From Polytrichum commune (lineage: Eukaryota > Streptophyta > Polytrichopsida > Polytrichales > Polytrichaceae), in contig OX485809.1 in assembly GCA_950295325.1 (NCBI GenBank), positions 2,604,001 through 2,668,000 on the forward strand: DNA of 64,000 nt, given 5' to 3'. Positions 12,601 to 22,859 of the stretch are shown here, in pieces. The notes beneath the pieces were generated by a model, which saw only the letters and a program-made list of their open reading frames with translations, made no database searches and was not told the origin of the DNA. Within the stretch, counting starts at the first letter, position 1. The number at the start of each line of letters is the position of its first letter. The position numbers and the translations under genes are program-made.

Positions 12601-15224
12601 CTTGAAGTGGTTGCACAGCCATGATAACAAACTCATCATTGGCAACAGAATCTAAGATAATTCCAAGCTGGGTGCTGTTAACAGTTGAATTATCTCCAAC
12701 ATCCAGCATGTATATACGAACTGTGGCATATGAACTTACAGTCTGCAAGCAACAAATTCCATCACAAACCACTCGTCGAAGATACAGGATCTTGAAGAAA
12801 ATTTCTACAAAACAGACGTAAAGAGGAAATTTGTGTGAACTTGTAACTGATTTTTAAGAACTTAAATATTGTTGAAGGTTCAACACTCCTTGTAGTCTTC
12901 AGCAACTGGTTATGCCAGATCTGTCTGGGAGGGGTCTAGAAAGTCCTTAGAGAGACCTATGATTAGTTATTTGATTTGTGTAAAGCTTGCGGGTACTCAG
13001 CCTTCAACATGTTCGGGGTTGATGCTCGGTTATTCATGCATCACAATGCGAAAATTTATTCCTCCAAAAAAATAGCAGGCATTTTAATCATAGGGATACC
13101 ATCAATCAAGTAGGTGTAGCTTCTAGGCTCCTATTCTAGACCCTGTATACATAAAGAAGTGACTAGCAATGATCGGTGGACACTACATCCATTTCATTCT
13201 CTCCTAATCACATTGATCTTAGTAATTCTCCTAATTAGTAAAAGGTGGCAATCTGAAACGGTATGAACATGCATTTCTTCCCTGAAATCGAAGCAGTGAG
13301 GGGAGCCAACGGCCTGTAATCATCATTAGTTGAGAGACGAAGTATAGACGTTGTGGATTATACAGTTACTACACGTAATTCTTAAATCCATTGTGACTCA
13401 CTAAGTATCGTGCTCTTAAGATGAGAGCATTGGTAGTCACGTGCATTTTTTAATAACAATAGAGAAGCAAGGAATACCTGGGCAAGAATGATTTTCATAT
13501 ACATGCACGTGTACAGACACGAAAGAGACTTCAAGAATTTTACATACCTCATTTATGCTAGTCGCCAAGCTCATGCTGTAGTACTTCTGGACATACAGCA
13601 ATGTGACCTTCTTTATGCCTAACTTCGCTACCTGCTCATCCATTTCACAACCTCGATTCTTTAATTAATCGGAACTTGGAAGCACTATAACTGGAGAAAG
13701 GATGTATCACTGAACACAGTAGGAACCCCACCTTCTCCCAAAACTCTGAATAATGAACATCAGTCTGCACCCTGTTGATAATAAATTAATGCGAGTAAAT
13801 CTCAAAGGCAGAAGATCCTCCCTCACACCCTTGATGGAAAATTATGTTGCTAAAAATTAGCATAGAAACTTGGTTGTCTATTGAAACCAACTCAGTCTGC
13901 TCTTACACATTCAGGTCACAAGTAATAGATTTGTGCAGACAATACTGTAACCAGTATCTGTTACAACTATTGGAGACCAATTTCAGATGAGGACATGGTA
14001 GGACATCGATTAGGATTTATTGCTTCATTAAGTGGTATGTTCTATCACTCAATGATGGGAGAGGATAGAAGAGAGTGTAGACCACCTACACTGGCTGCTA
14101 TAGCTGCTGCTTGATACTTATCACTAAATCTGCAGGAGAAAAGAAACAGAGGATCGTAAGAAATCGTCAAACATAGTTCAAACATTGGGGTACTTTATCA
14201 GAGAAAACACTTCTGATTGACAGTTAGGAGGTACAACAATTCCGTTTGTTGATTGAAAGACACTACTTCCTTGAATGGTCTACTCCTAACAGTAATAACT
14301 TGATGTAAACTTATAAGAAATTTGAGTGAGGTTAGCAATAGAGTAAGAATTCCCTGAACGTCCAGACTCTGAAATGATGACCCCAGTTGCCAATCAAAGA
14401 TATTTTAAACAGAATCATACACAGAAACATTATGTCATCTCAAAAACATGCGTTTCCCCCTCACCTTTGGGCAAGTTCTGAACTGTGTGCTTACACTGTG
14501 CGGAAGAAATTCGGAAATATTCCTCGGCTTGAGAGAAGCTCTGACGTGGCAGCAAATGATACGAGAGTGTAATTACTATACAGAAACGTTCTGGCAGCTG
14601 ACATAGCTGCATCACTGCAAGCAGGGCCTACAGCACCGATTAATTCAGGTACCACTGCAGTGACCATCATCTCTGCCGCCAGTTGCCCTTGTTGCCAATC
14701 ACATTCAGTGTTCTGAGGACTAGAGACAAGTTGATATGTTCTGTTTTCGGCATTTAAAACCTCCATGGCCACTTGGAATGCTGACCTCCTGGCACAGTAG
14801 CCCATAAGCAACGTCAAGTTGCATAAGCTGCTAATACGCCGATGCACAATCAAGTATGGAGGGGTATTCCATCCAACACAACTTCTTGTAAACACAAGGG
14901 TCTACAACTAACAGCACAATTATTCATATCTGAAGAAAAATTCCTGATCAAGGAAAAACATAGTAACACGCAGAAGATGGTCCTTCTGATGATTATTGTC
15001 TATCAAGAGCAAAAGCTCTAAAACATTTTTTAGTAATTACTGACTGTAAGGGTGGTGAGAACGTACCATTCAATTGCCAGGCTGCTGGGGATGGAGGAAT
15101 CTGGTGAAGGCGCCAGGAAACCAAGCCTATATGTTGTTTTGTTGTCTGCTTCGCCATTCCTCACAAAAGCACAGAGGAATATTACAAGAAGGAGAGATGA
15201 TACATTATCCACTTTCCTTGCCAT
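9671..15224 (-). CDS. ANF-receptor-type ligand-binding, single-pass membrane protein
   Basis: Eleven exons in coding order: 15224-15067, 14788-14495, 14129-14090, 13764-13732, 13631-13548, 12742-12569, 12376-12298, 11935-11885, 11575-11229, 10928-10848, 9862-9671. All junctions are GT/AG and in phase, giving 510 residues. Residues 1-26 form a signal peptide. About 30-420 is a periplasmic-binding-protein fold of the ANF_receptor type: the block at 104-153 (GAVGPACSDAA, then SFAATSELLS and FPNFFRTV) is typical of natriuretic-peptide, GABA-B and glutamate receptor ectodomains. Cys82/Cys110 and Cys314/Cys387 are placed like the family's disulfides. I count 13 N-glycosylation sequons before a membrane helix at about 463-487, then a 23-residue basic tail starting RRR. 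There is no kinase, cyclase or Lig_chan domain, so it resembles a clearance receptor more than a plant GLR. Ligand unknown. Intron 10 holds a MITE. The alternative of a truncated GLR is unlikely because the stop follows a complete helix and tail. Confidence 0.85.
9966..10532. mobile_element. PIF/Harbinger-like MITE in an intron
   Basis: The 567-bp element starts GGCCCCCTTTACACTAAT and ends ACGAAGGGGGCC, so the outer 9 bp are perfect inverted repeats. A second inverted match, gttgagagctcaaa, lies about 20 bp in on the left and about 35 bp in on the right. TTA is duplicated at 9963-9965 and 10533-10535, as expected for PIF/Harbinger. No transposase is encoded, so it is non-autonomous. It lies inside intron 10 of the receptor-like gene and leaves the splice sites untouched. 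Confidence 0.75.
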
Positions 15225-17090
15225 GGTTCTAGTCCTCCTTTGAGGCCCTGCTTGAGCGAACACAAGAAAATTCCTACAAGTTCAAAGTAACAGAAAAATG
15301 GGTATCAGGAACAGAAAAATGGCTCAGGTTAAGGAATTCCAGAATCATACAGAGCAATTTGTCCCTGCCAGCTGTACATTGACTAGAACATCAAATGCTG
15401 AATACCAGCATAAACGATCCTAAACCAGGATGAATTGCAACAACACATTTGAACTCTCGATACAAATACCTCTTGCAATTTGCTTCTCAATAACACAACC
15501 AGGACTGGCGTGAAAATTTCTTCACCATCCTTAACTTCTGATCATCCTCAATTCGCATGAGAAAGAGTTCATAGCCTCACCTTGACTCGGGACAAAGAGA
15601 GCAATAAATAGGTTGACAGACAGGCTTCTGGTGCTCCGGGAGTCTACATCGCGTTTCAGCTTGTCAGCAGAAGCTGGGATTCCTCTGCAGCTGAAATATA
15701 AGAGACACTACCCACGTGTGAGCTGTGAGAATGACAATCTTCAGGCGGAGAACCTTCAGTGAATTTGGATCAAAACAACATATTGATATGCATATATTTA
15801 TACATGGTCCAGAGTTCCTTGACTATCAAGGGAAAGAACTCATGGTATGATCTACACAAGAACTATACAAGCACTCCATGTGTTTTTTGAACGATAGATA
15901 AGAGTGTGTCCATGAGTGGGACAGAAAAATCCCTGGGTGTACACAAGTAGCCCTAATACTGTGATTATAGATACACCGAGAAAATTCCTATTCAGGGTCA
16001 GATGTAATCCAATTCGACCACAACAATGGATTACCGATATGGTTCGCTCGCTGCCGATATGGGACCTAGTACACTGTTGTGCAAACGAACTCAATCTCTA
16101 ATTTTTGGTGACTTTATGCCAAAACCTAAATGAAAATGGCTGACAGAACAGATAAGTAGACTCTGAAATATTGAAAGTTTCAGAGGAACCAAATGTGGAC
16201 TCACCGTAATCAGTGAGGGAGATGAGGAAATTAGGCACATTCCAGGTTGATTACGCATCGTAATCTGCAAGAGATTCCACGAAGGTATTGAAACTTTGAT
16301 TAAGATGTAATATATATCTCAGCTCCAAGTCTCAATGCGCCATGGCTAATCATAGTGGACTCATAAATTAGCAAGTCACAGACACGGATAAGAAGAGTGT
16401 AATGGGGTTTCTTCATAGATTAGAGAGGAGTTCAATACCACCGGCATGAATACTCTAGAGCGGAGCTAGAAAATGCGACAAGAGGTTAAGTAACAATAGA
16501 ACTGGAGCTCACAGTCTAATGTGCAACCTCGTTCAATGTTGTTCACAATGATAAGAGCACATGCAAGATGCCTTTGTATGCGGTAAGAGAACATTGCAGT
16601 GAAGACGAAGAAATTGTTACCAAGAGAGCACAGTCAGCAACCACAATACTAGTAGCGTTGCCTGGAAATTCGTACTTAAAAAAAGACAACCTTATGAAGC
16701 TAGCTGAAGTGGAAACAGTCCATAGTTGGATTCCTCAAATTAAGAGAAAATTAAGATAAAACGTGACGAGCTATTATCACCAGAAAACACGTACATAAGA
16801 GTTTAAGTGTTATGGTTGCTTCTACAGACGCTGTGCTTACTCGGCTGTTCTTTCACGAAGCCTGTACTTTAATAAAGTCATTAAATAAAATTGCTCTGTC
16901 CAAGAGAACTGTGCATGAAGTACCTTGTCAATGCGACTAATTTTCACTCTGGACGATACAGATAGCAAGAAAAGAGATGAACACAAGGCTATCACTCTTT
17001 GCTGCAGGTCTCAAATGACCAGAAAGGATGCTATGACCCAGTGGACACCCTGAGTGCTCGCGATTGCAATAATTCCTCGGCAACCTCAAA
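15225..17090. other. 5' flank or leader of the receptor-like gene
   Basis: No protein-coding exon is supported here. The interval separates the first coding exon from the GC-richer island at 17.1-17.8 kb. It could contain untranslated exons and introns of the receptor gene: several CAG acceptors occur on the minus strand near 15250-15290. The transcript start cannot be placed from sequence alone. Confidence 0.35.
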
Positions 17091-17099
17091 TGGATTGCC

Positions 17100-17790
17100 A
17101 CTCAAGACGACATGCAAGCTGCGAATCGTTCACAAACAGGGAAGTATTTGGCAAAAGCCAGAAAATTATTATGCAGGCTGCCCTTTCTTCCCAAATCCAA
17201 CAAAAATTGCTGCACAATCCCGCAAATCTCACACGGCCATGAATGCGATCGACAAGAAAGATCCTACTCACCAGAGAAGTGCGAGCTGCGCATAACTCCG
17301 TTGGTCGCTTATAGAGTCCTCGAAAGCTGCACCGAGCGAGAGGGGGAAAACAGTGATGTAAACAGTTTTGGAGAGCTGCTTTTTTGGCTGCTAAAACCAG
17401 CATGTGAGGTTCTTGCTCCACGGTGAACGGAATCTGTCGATTAACGTGTCTGCGGGTAGCACGGGGGGAGAATTTGGCGATGGGATGGTGGAGTGGAGGC
17501 CGGCAGCAAACAACAGCAGCAGCAGCGATTCATCAGCAACGGGTCCAGGGCGATGGTGGAGGAGCTTGGAAGTGAGCGGCGATAGCGGAGGGAGAAGGGG
17601 GGAGTCGCCTACGACCGAGACAACCTTGGCCCCACCACCGTGCTCACCAATCATGTTCTGCCACGTCGACATGCAGAGCCCTGTAGCTGGGTCCGTCCCC
17701 AATAATGGCACTGGCAAACACATTCATGCCCTCTTAGGTCGTATGTTTATTATTAGTGTTTTGTTATTCCCCCTCAGTTTTCCAGTCAGG
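17100..17790 (-). promoter_or_regulatory. GC-richer island, possible promoter/first-exon region
   Basis: Base composition rises clearly above the AT-rich surroundings, as it also does in front of the MTP and GDSL genes. Open frames run on both strands (minus 17391-17723, plus 17404-17805), which is expected in GC-rich DNA. Neither translation shows a domain. On the minus strand a GTGAGC donor follows a short ATG frame near 17660. I infer a promoter and leader for the receptor-like gene; a separate small gene cannot be excluded. Confidence 0.3.
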
Positions 17791-18350
17791 ATGAGCCTTA
17801 ATTAACACCATCATGTTATCATAGCCCAATCAGTGGTCAGGACGTTCTCTTGCACATGATGACTTGGCGTCAGGAATGCCGTGTAAGCTAAGCTTATGAA
17901 TATGGGGGGGGGAAGGAATTATCGCATACGAGCATACCTCTCATTCATCCACGATAAATGCAAAGAAGTCCCGAAAGAGTATGCAGTCCAAAGGTTTTTT
18001 TGAAGTTGTCTGGACACTGGAATCAAAGTAGAGGCATCTGTAACCGATCACTCAAGAGATTCCGCGCCAACTCTGGAGAAGTATAAGGTGGTGTAATTTC
18101 TTCCCCGTGTAGGAAGATAAAGAAAAGGAGGACTGCCATTTTTTCGGTAATTTATTCCTTAGAATGAAATTACTATGAATTTTTGAAGCCAGAAGTCGGC
18201 TTAAACACATTACCAATGTCTAGAGTCTCCCATAACTGCTCATTTTGAGACAAAATCCTCCTCGCTTTAGCACTCAAAACCGGGGACATGTGGCATGGCG
18301 CTATTGATTCCATGGTGAACCATGATCAAAGTTGAAGACTTAGGGATAGT
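17791..18350. other. Intergenic with a solo MITE end
   Basis: At 17913-17950 the sequence ggaattatcgcatacgagc followed by acctctcattcatcc matches the terminal repeats of the MITE family at 55.4-56.3 kb. No partner end was found nearby, so this is a solo or truncated terminus. A 9-G run precedes it. Confidence 0.45.
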
Positions 18351-18459
18351 TTCCATGTAGGCCACTTCGCCCCCATCATATTCTAATGGAGGTGTAGATT
18401 TCACCTGGTGGCATCTGCATTTCCACTAGAATTTGGTGGACGAAGCAGCCTACATGGAA
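18351..18459. repeat. Short inverted repeat, 19-bp arms
   Basis: Arm 18351-18369 (ttccatgtaggccacttcg) matches the reverse complement of 18441-18459 with one or two mismatches, separated by 71 bp. It may be a miniature foldback element or a chance hairpin. No target duplication is apparent. Confidence 0.5.
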
Positions 18460-18665
18460 TTCAACCTTAGAAAACCATGAAATGTGGAACCTTGTTTTAA
18501 CCACCCACAAAAAGAAATTATTGAAATCAAGCTGAGCCGAATTGAAATTAAGGAACCCTATATATTGCAAATGGGGTCCTAATTGGGAATGGCCACCTCT
18601 ACTCTAGCTTCAAAGACCCTGAATTGTCTTCTTGAAGTAATTTCAAATGAATCGGCAGCAAACTT

Positions 18666-19170
18666 AAGGTCAAGGCATCCATAGTTGACCGTGTCCATTT
18701 AACCGCTCACTATGGTCATGTAATGTTGACATGGATGAGATCTATGTTTTGTTTAGGCCAATGGAGTTAAGGTTTATGTGGTGGCGGCTTGTGGTTAATT
18801 ATCCTCATAAGATTTTTGACAATTGTCACAGCCAAGGAATAGCATTGAGATGAGTGGTTATGGGTTGACGTATAGATCAATTATGTGTAACCCTAAAATC
18901 CATGCCTGGAAATTAGTAATCAAGCACGAGCCGCCACCACATACCTTAAGTACGTTCACATGAAAAATATAGATCTCATCCATGTCAACATTACATGACC
19001 CTAGTGAGCAGTTTAATGGAATTGGTCAACTATGGATGCCTCGACCTTACCCTCATAAGAGTTTTGACTTAGGCCGTAGCCAAGCATTAGCATTTAGATG
19101 AATGGTTATGGGTTGACCTACAAATTGATTGTGTGATATCCTAACTTTACCGCTTGGAAATTTGTAGCAA
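18666..19170. repeat. Compound inverted plus direct repeat
   Basis: Arm 18666-18793 is the imperfect reverse complement of 18925-19049 (about 125 bp each, sharing 'catgtaatgttgacatgg' and 'gtggtggcggct'). The segment after each arm is also duplicated, but in direct orientation: 18802-18920 and 19048-19169 share 'ctcataaga', 'gccaag', 'gttatgggttgac' and 'cttggaaatt/cctggaaatt'. The result is arm, spacer, inverted arm, spacer copy. Transcription through it would give a long imperfect hairpin. No protein is encoded. Confidence 0.75.
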
Positions 19171-20141
19171 TTTCCATATTCATGACATTGGATAACAAAT
19201 TGCCAAATTATTGTAGAACTATATATGTTTAAATCCTTATTGTATAAACATTATATATGTCAACTAAGGTAGTATTGGGTTACCTAAACGATAGTAAGAA
19301 CATCCATGATTTGTGGAAAATGAATCGAAATGCTTTGATGGTGTAAAGTTGGTGTGGGGCTCACAACACTCAATTGAGGATGTACATGAAGAAACCCTAG
19401 CCTTATTGTTTTACTTGCAACAACAACTCAACTAAGGGATGTCTTACACATGTGACCCAAGGGTTGTGAGAAAAAATGATTTAGGATATCTCATGGTCAC
19501 GGTCGACAGTCCGATGACCATGACCAAGAGAAATATACGTCAATTTTTAAAGGACTTGGTCATGAGACATAATGCAAAGCGGACCTAGACATGGATGTAG
19601 TATTTTTAATGAAAGTTGAAAAATGAGCAGTTCTTCTATTGAAATAACAGTACCTTAACATTAGAGTAAATATTTTCTTCTAATATGGTCACCTTATTTT
19701 CCATTGAGACAACTTATTCGGGTTCTCTCGTTGCAAAATGCATGTGACTAGCAAACATTATCCAGTTTCGGACATGTAGGACTCCATGTCTCTTTCTCAT
19801 CCATGCTCTAGCATGTGCACCCATGGCCACTTTTATTTTTGGTGACCTTGTGAAAACGAAAAGGGATGGTCACTCATGTCTCGACCGGTGATCATGGTCA
19901 TTTCAAAAAGCAGTGGTCATGGTCACCTCTTACCAGTGTAGACATTCCTTGGGGATTCACATGTAGGGGAGTTAATTCATCATTTGTGCATCTCATATAC
20001 ATCATAGGTTGGTACATGATTTGGTACATGGTTTGGCACATGTCATAGTTGCGCCACATAATCAACATAGTTGTGTCACATGATTAATCAAGTTTATGAA
20101 ATGATTTTGTAAGTAGTCATGCATTGATTTTGCACACCGAT
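19171..20141. other. Intergenic, no gene seen
   Basis: AT-rich sequence with several 'atggtcatg' or 'ggtcacg' motifs around 19495-19925, suggesting decayed repeat units. No coding exon is supported. Confidence 0.45.
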
Positions 20142-20459
20142 TAAGGGTGGGTTTACATTTGCTCCACGTCTAAGAAAATCGGGGTCTAGAATACCCACTT
20201 GTGAATATCTTACTTTGAACTCAAAATTTAAGCTCAAAGTAAGTTTGGTTTCAGAAAACATGGGTGGTGTGTTTTCTTGAGTCAAAACCAACAACATGTG
20301 GTGGGAAAGAAATGCACACATTAGCAGTGCATCACTTTCTTGTATTTTGGATTCATGTCCTAGTGTAAACTCTTTAGGTCCAATGTTGCTCTCTACATGT
20401 AACATAGCTCAAATTTGGTGTTTCTTTGGTCTTGGACCTTGATATAAAGCTACTCTAAG
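20142..20459 (-). mobile_element. MITE family 'GTGGGTTTACA', copy 1
   Basis: The left end aagggtgggtttaca and the right end ...taaagctactctaag are imperfect inverted repeats. The right end includes gtttctttggtcttggacc, which is the reverse complement of ggtccaagaccaaagaaac at 56374-56392. A second internal match is 'agtgtaaactctttaggtcca' against 'tggacccaaggagtttacact'. It is therefore an inverted relative of the element at 56353-56752. Superfamily unassigned. Confidence 0.6.
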
Positions 20460-20769
20460 TTGTAAGACTTGGGAGGAAAGCCTTAACCTATATACAAGTG
20501 CAATTAAGTCCATAATGCATGTGGAATATGTAAACTTGAGATTAATCCTCAATACCTACTTCTTTTGTTTGTATTTGCGCATAACCATGCAAAATAACTC
20601 AAACTTCAAAATCTAATTTGGAGGTGAGTATTGGGTTGACATTTTAGATTTTGTTTGTCAACACCACTACCCAAAAAATAATATAATGTATGTATGTATG
20701 CAAAAAATGTGCATATCATGTTCCAAAATTTGCTAATAGCACGTTTCTTCTTTAAACCTTCGAACTTTT

Positions 20770-21200
20770 TGGAAAAATTGCTAAGATTTGTTCATATCTT
20801 ATGCTAAAAGACTTCATATCACAAAAAATACTTTCAAAGATGGTCAATTGTTTAATTTTCTTAAGTCTCTTAGTGGTACACATTTCAAGGTAAAGTTCAA
20901 CTTATATGTGCAATTAGAGTCTTTCATAGAGGTTGGGGAACTCTACAAATAGCTCTATTTTGATCCTTCTTTGAGAAACTTCCTATTGCGAGCTCGTTGG
21001 GTCATTGAGTTGTGAAGCATATTTTGAAAGTTGGGTGAAACTTTTAAGACTTCCACTTTCCACCTCTCAAACTCTGAAATAATTTAAAGATCTAAGTTAA
21101 AGTATATGCATGGAATCCATTGACCTAGATTTCAAATTGGCCTATGCAATGCTAGCTTGACCCATCCATTCTAGTAGAACAAACTAGAAAACCGGTTTTA
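20770..21200 (+). repeat. Dispersed repeat R, copy 1
   Basis: Contains 'ttttgaaagttgggtgaaac', 'ccacctctcaaactctga', 'cctatgcaatgctagcttg' and 'cccatccattctagt'. The same order recurs at 21480-21680 and, inverted, at 25620-26090. Family unknown; it encodes no recognisable protein. Confidence 0.6.
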
Positions 21201-21479
21201 ATATCTCGACACCACTCTTTGTGTATGGTAATTTAAGCAATAAGAAATCCAATAATGAACACAATTGGAAGGACCTTTGTATCCAATCAAGAAATCAACA
21301 AACATGCACTTTTGATAACCATGACTAGATGAGGGGAGGTTCGGTTTTCAATCCGGTTGTTGCAAATGTTTCATCATAGATAAGAATGCAAGTGCAACAC
21401 GAGTTTTGTTATGTAAATCTAATAAGTAGAAGTAGGACAACATGAAAAACAAACCGAATAACACCCACATACCTTTAAG

Positions 21480-21680
21480 AGCCCACTAGCTCATCATGTA
21501 TAGGAGACCCTATTTTGAAAGTTGAGTGAAACTTTTGGGACCTCCTCTTTCCACCTCTCAAACTTTGAGAGAATTCTAGGATCCAAACTAGGGTATGCAT
21601 GTGAGACCCACCGTCCTAAATGCTATATCGGCATATGCAAGGCTAGCTTGCCTCACCCATCCTAATAAGACAAGGGGAGG
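21480..21680 (+). repeat. Dispersed repeat R, copy 2
   Basis: A shorter relative of 20770-21200, sharing 'ttttgaaagttgagtgaaac', 'ccacctctcaaactttga' and 'gcatatgcaaggctagcttg'. It ends about 90 bp before the pogo-like element. Confidence 0.6.
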
Positions 21681-21770
21681 ACAAGCTAGGGACAAGTTTA
21701 GGTGAGTTTCGAAATAATCCACTTGCCCACCAGATTCTAGTGAGAATAAGGACAAACTTGCCCAAATGTA

Positions 21771-22344
21771 CAGTCCACCCTCTATAAATGTTAACCCTCT
21801 CTAAATGTTAACTTTCTTCTACTCCCCACATATTGCACACTATAAATGTTAAACGTGTTAATTGTTAACAAAATGGTACTCCCTTCTTTGTAAATTTGAC
21901 TCTATAAATGTTAACGAATGAAATACAACCATAATATGGATGATAAAAACTACACATCCAAATTATAGTGACTTGCAATCTAGTTTTGGTACCATTAGAA
22001 GGTACATTGAATCACGTTCATGTGATGTGTCCAAGTATGTGGGTTTGTTGGTGCAAATTGAGAAATATTTGCAAGTTGTGCATGCAGATGAATCTCACCA
22101 AAGAACCATTGATTCATACTTCACATGTGATTTGTAAACTTGATATTGAATAAAGTTTTGATTGGGTTTGCAATTTTATGAATGGTATTCTCTCACAAGG
22201 ACTCTTCACAATTGCTTATATTTATAAATGTTAAGATTTGTATATTGCTCAAAAAAGTAATTTTATAATTGTTAACTATTAACACCTCTATAAATGTTAA
22301 CTTTGATCTACTCCCGAGGGTTAACATTTATAGAGGGTAGACTG
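21771..22344 (+). mobile_element. Pogo-like (Tc1/mariner) deletion derivative
   Basis: Ends are CAGTCCACCCTCTATAAATG on the left and, read inward from the right, CAGTCTACCCTCTATAAATG: 28-bp inverted repeats with one mismatch. TA flanks both sides (21769-21770, 22345-22346). This matches the CAGT...CCTCTATAAAT termini of plant pogo elements (Emigrant/Lemi1). The motif (c)tataaatgttaa recurs about seven times near the ends, as expected for transposase-binding subterminal repeats. An open frame at 21940-22137 ends with residues QRTIDSYF, a PIP-box-like motif found at the C-terminus of pogo-type transposases, and the preceding helix-rich residues fit that tail. The DDE core is missing. At 574 bp it is a non-autonomous internal-deletion derivative. 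Confidence 0.75.
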
Positions 22345-22399
22345 TAGTTGGAATATAGTGGGGTAGGGTTCGTATGTGCCAACTACTTTGAATAGGATA

Positions 22400-22759
22400 T
22401 GTAGCGTCATATGGTATTTTATGTCACTATGGTAACTTTTTGGATGACACTTCTTATGAATAACTGCACAAATATTGTCATGGATGATAGATGAGTTCAT
22501 CCATTGGTCAAAAAGTACCTTCTCTTGTCAGCCACTTGTGATTGCCATAGATGATTGAAATTTGAATGAAAAATCCACTTTGTAACTGACAGTAATTGCA
22601 ACACTATAAATCTATAATCCCCCCACAATATTTTTTTACAAGGAATGACGAATAATGCTGGGTTAACATTTAGTGTTGGTGACACTATATTGTGGTGTAC
22701 AATTAGTACCGAGCAAGACAATTAGATTGGTGACACTAAACATCATTTCTAGTGTAGTT
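22400..22759 (+). mobile_element. CACTA-like MITE, copy A
   Basis: Relative of 51224-51632, 55826-56191 and 56941-57309. Landmarks in order: 'gtcatatggtattt', 'gtcactatggtaac', 'gatgacacttctta', 'gattgaaattt.aatga', 'acaaggaatga', 'gttaacattta', 'ttggtgacactaaacat' and a terminal 'agtgtag'. The best-preserved family end is ctacactaaatatgatattt followed by agtgtca. Starting with C(A)CTAC, it is reminiscent of CACTA termini; the assignment is tentative. No coding capacity. Confidence 0.6.
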
Positions 22760-22859
22760 ATTCTTACCATCTCAAATCTAGGTCCACCTACTAACCTCCT
22801 CCTCCTTCTCAAATCGGTCTTCAAACCTTCGGTGACTGACACTTGTAAGTTTTTTTTTT

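Noticed and set aside
17391-17805. Protein-coding exon in the GC-rich island (either strand)
   Set aside because: Open on both strands because of GC richness; neither translation shows conserved features or a matching exon chain.
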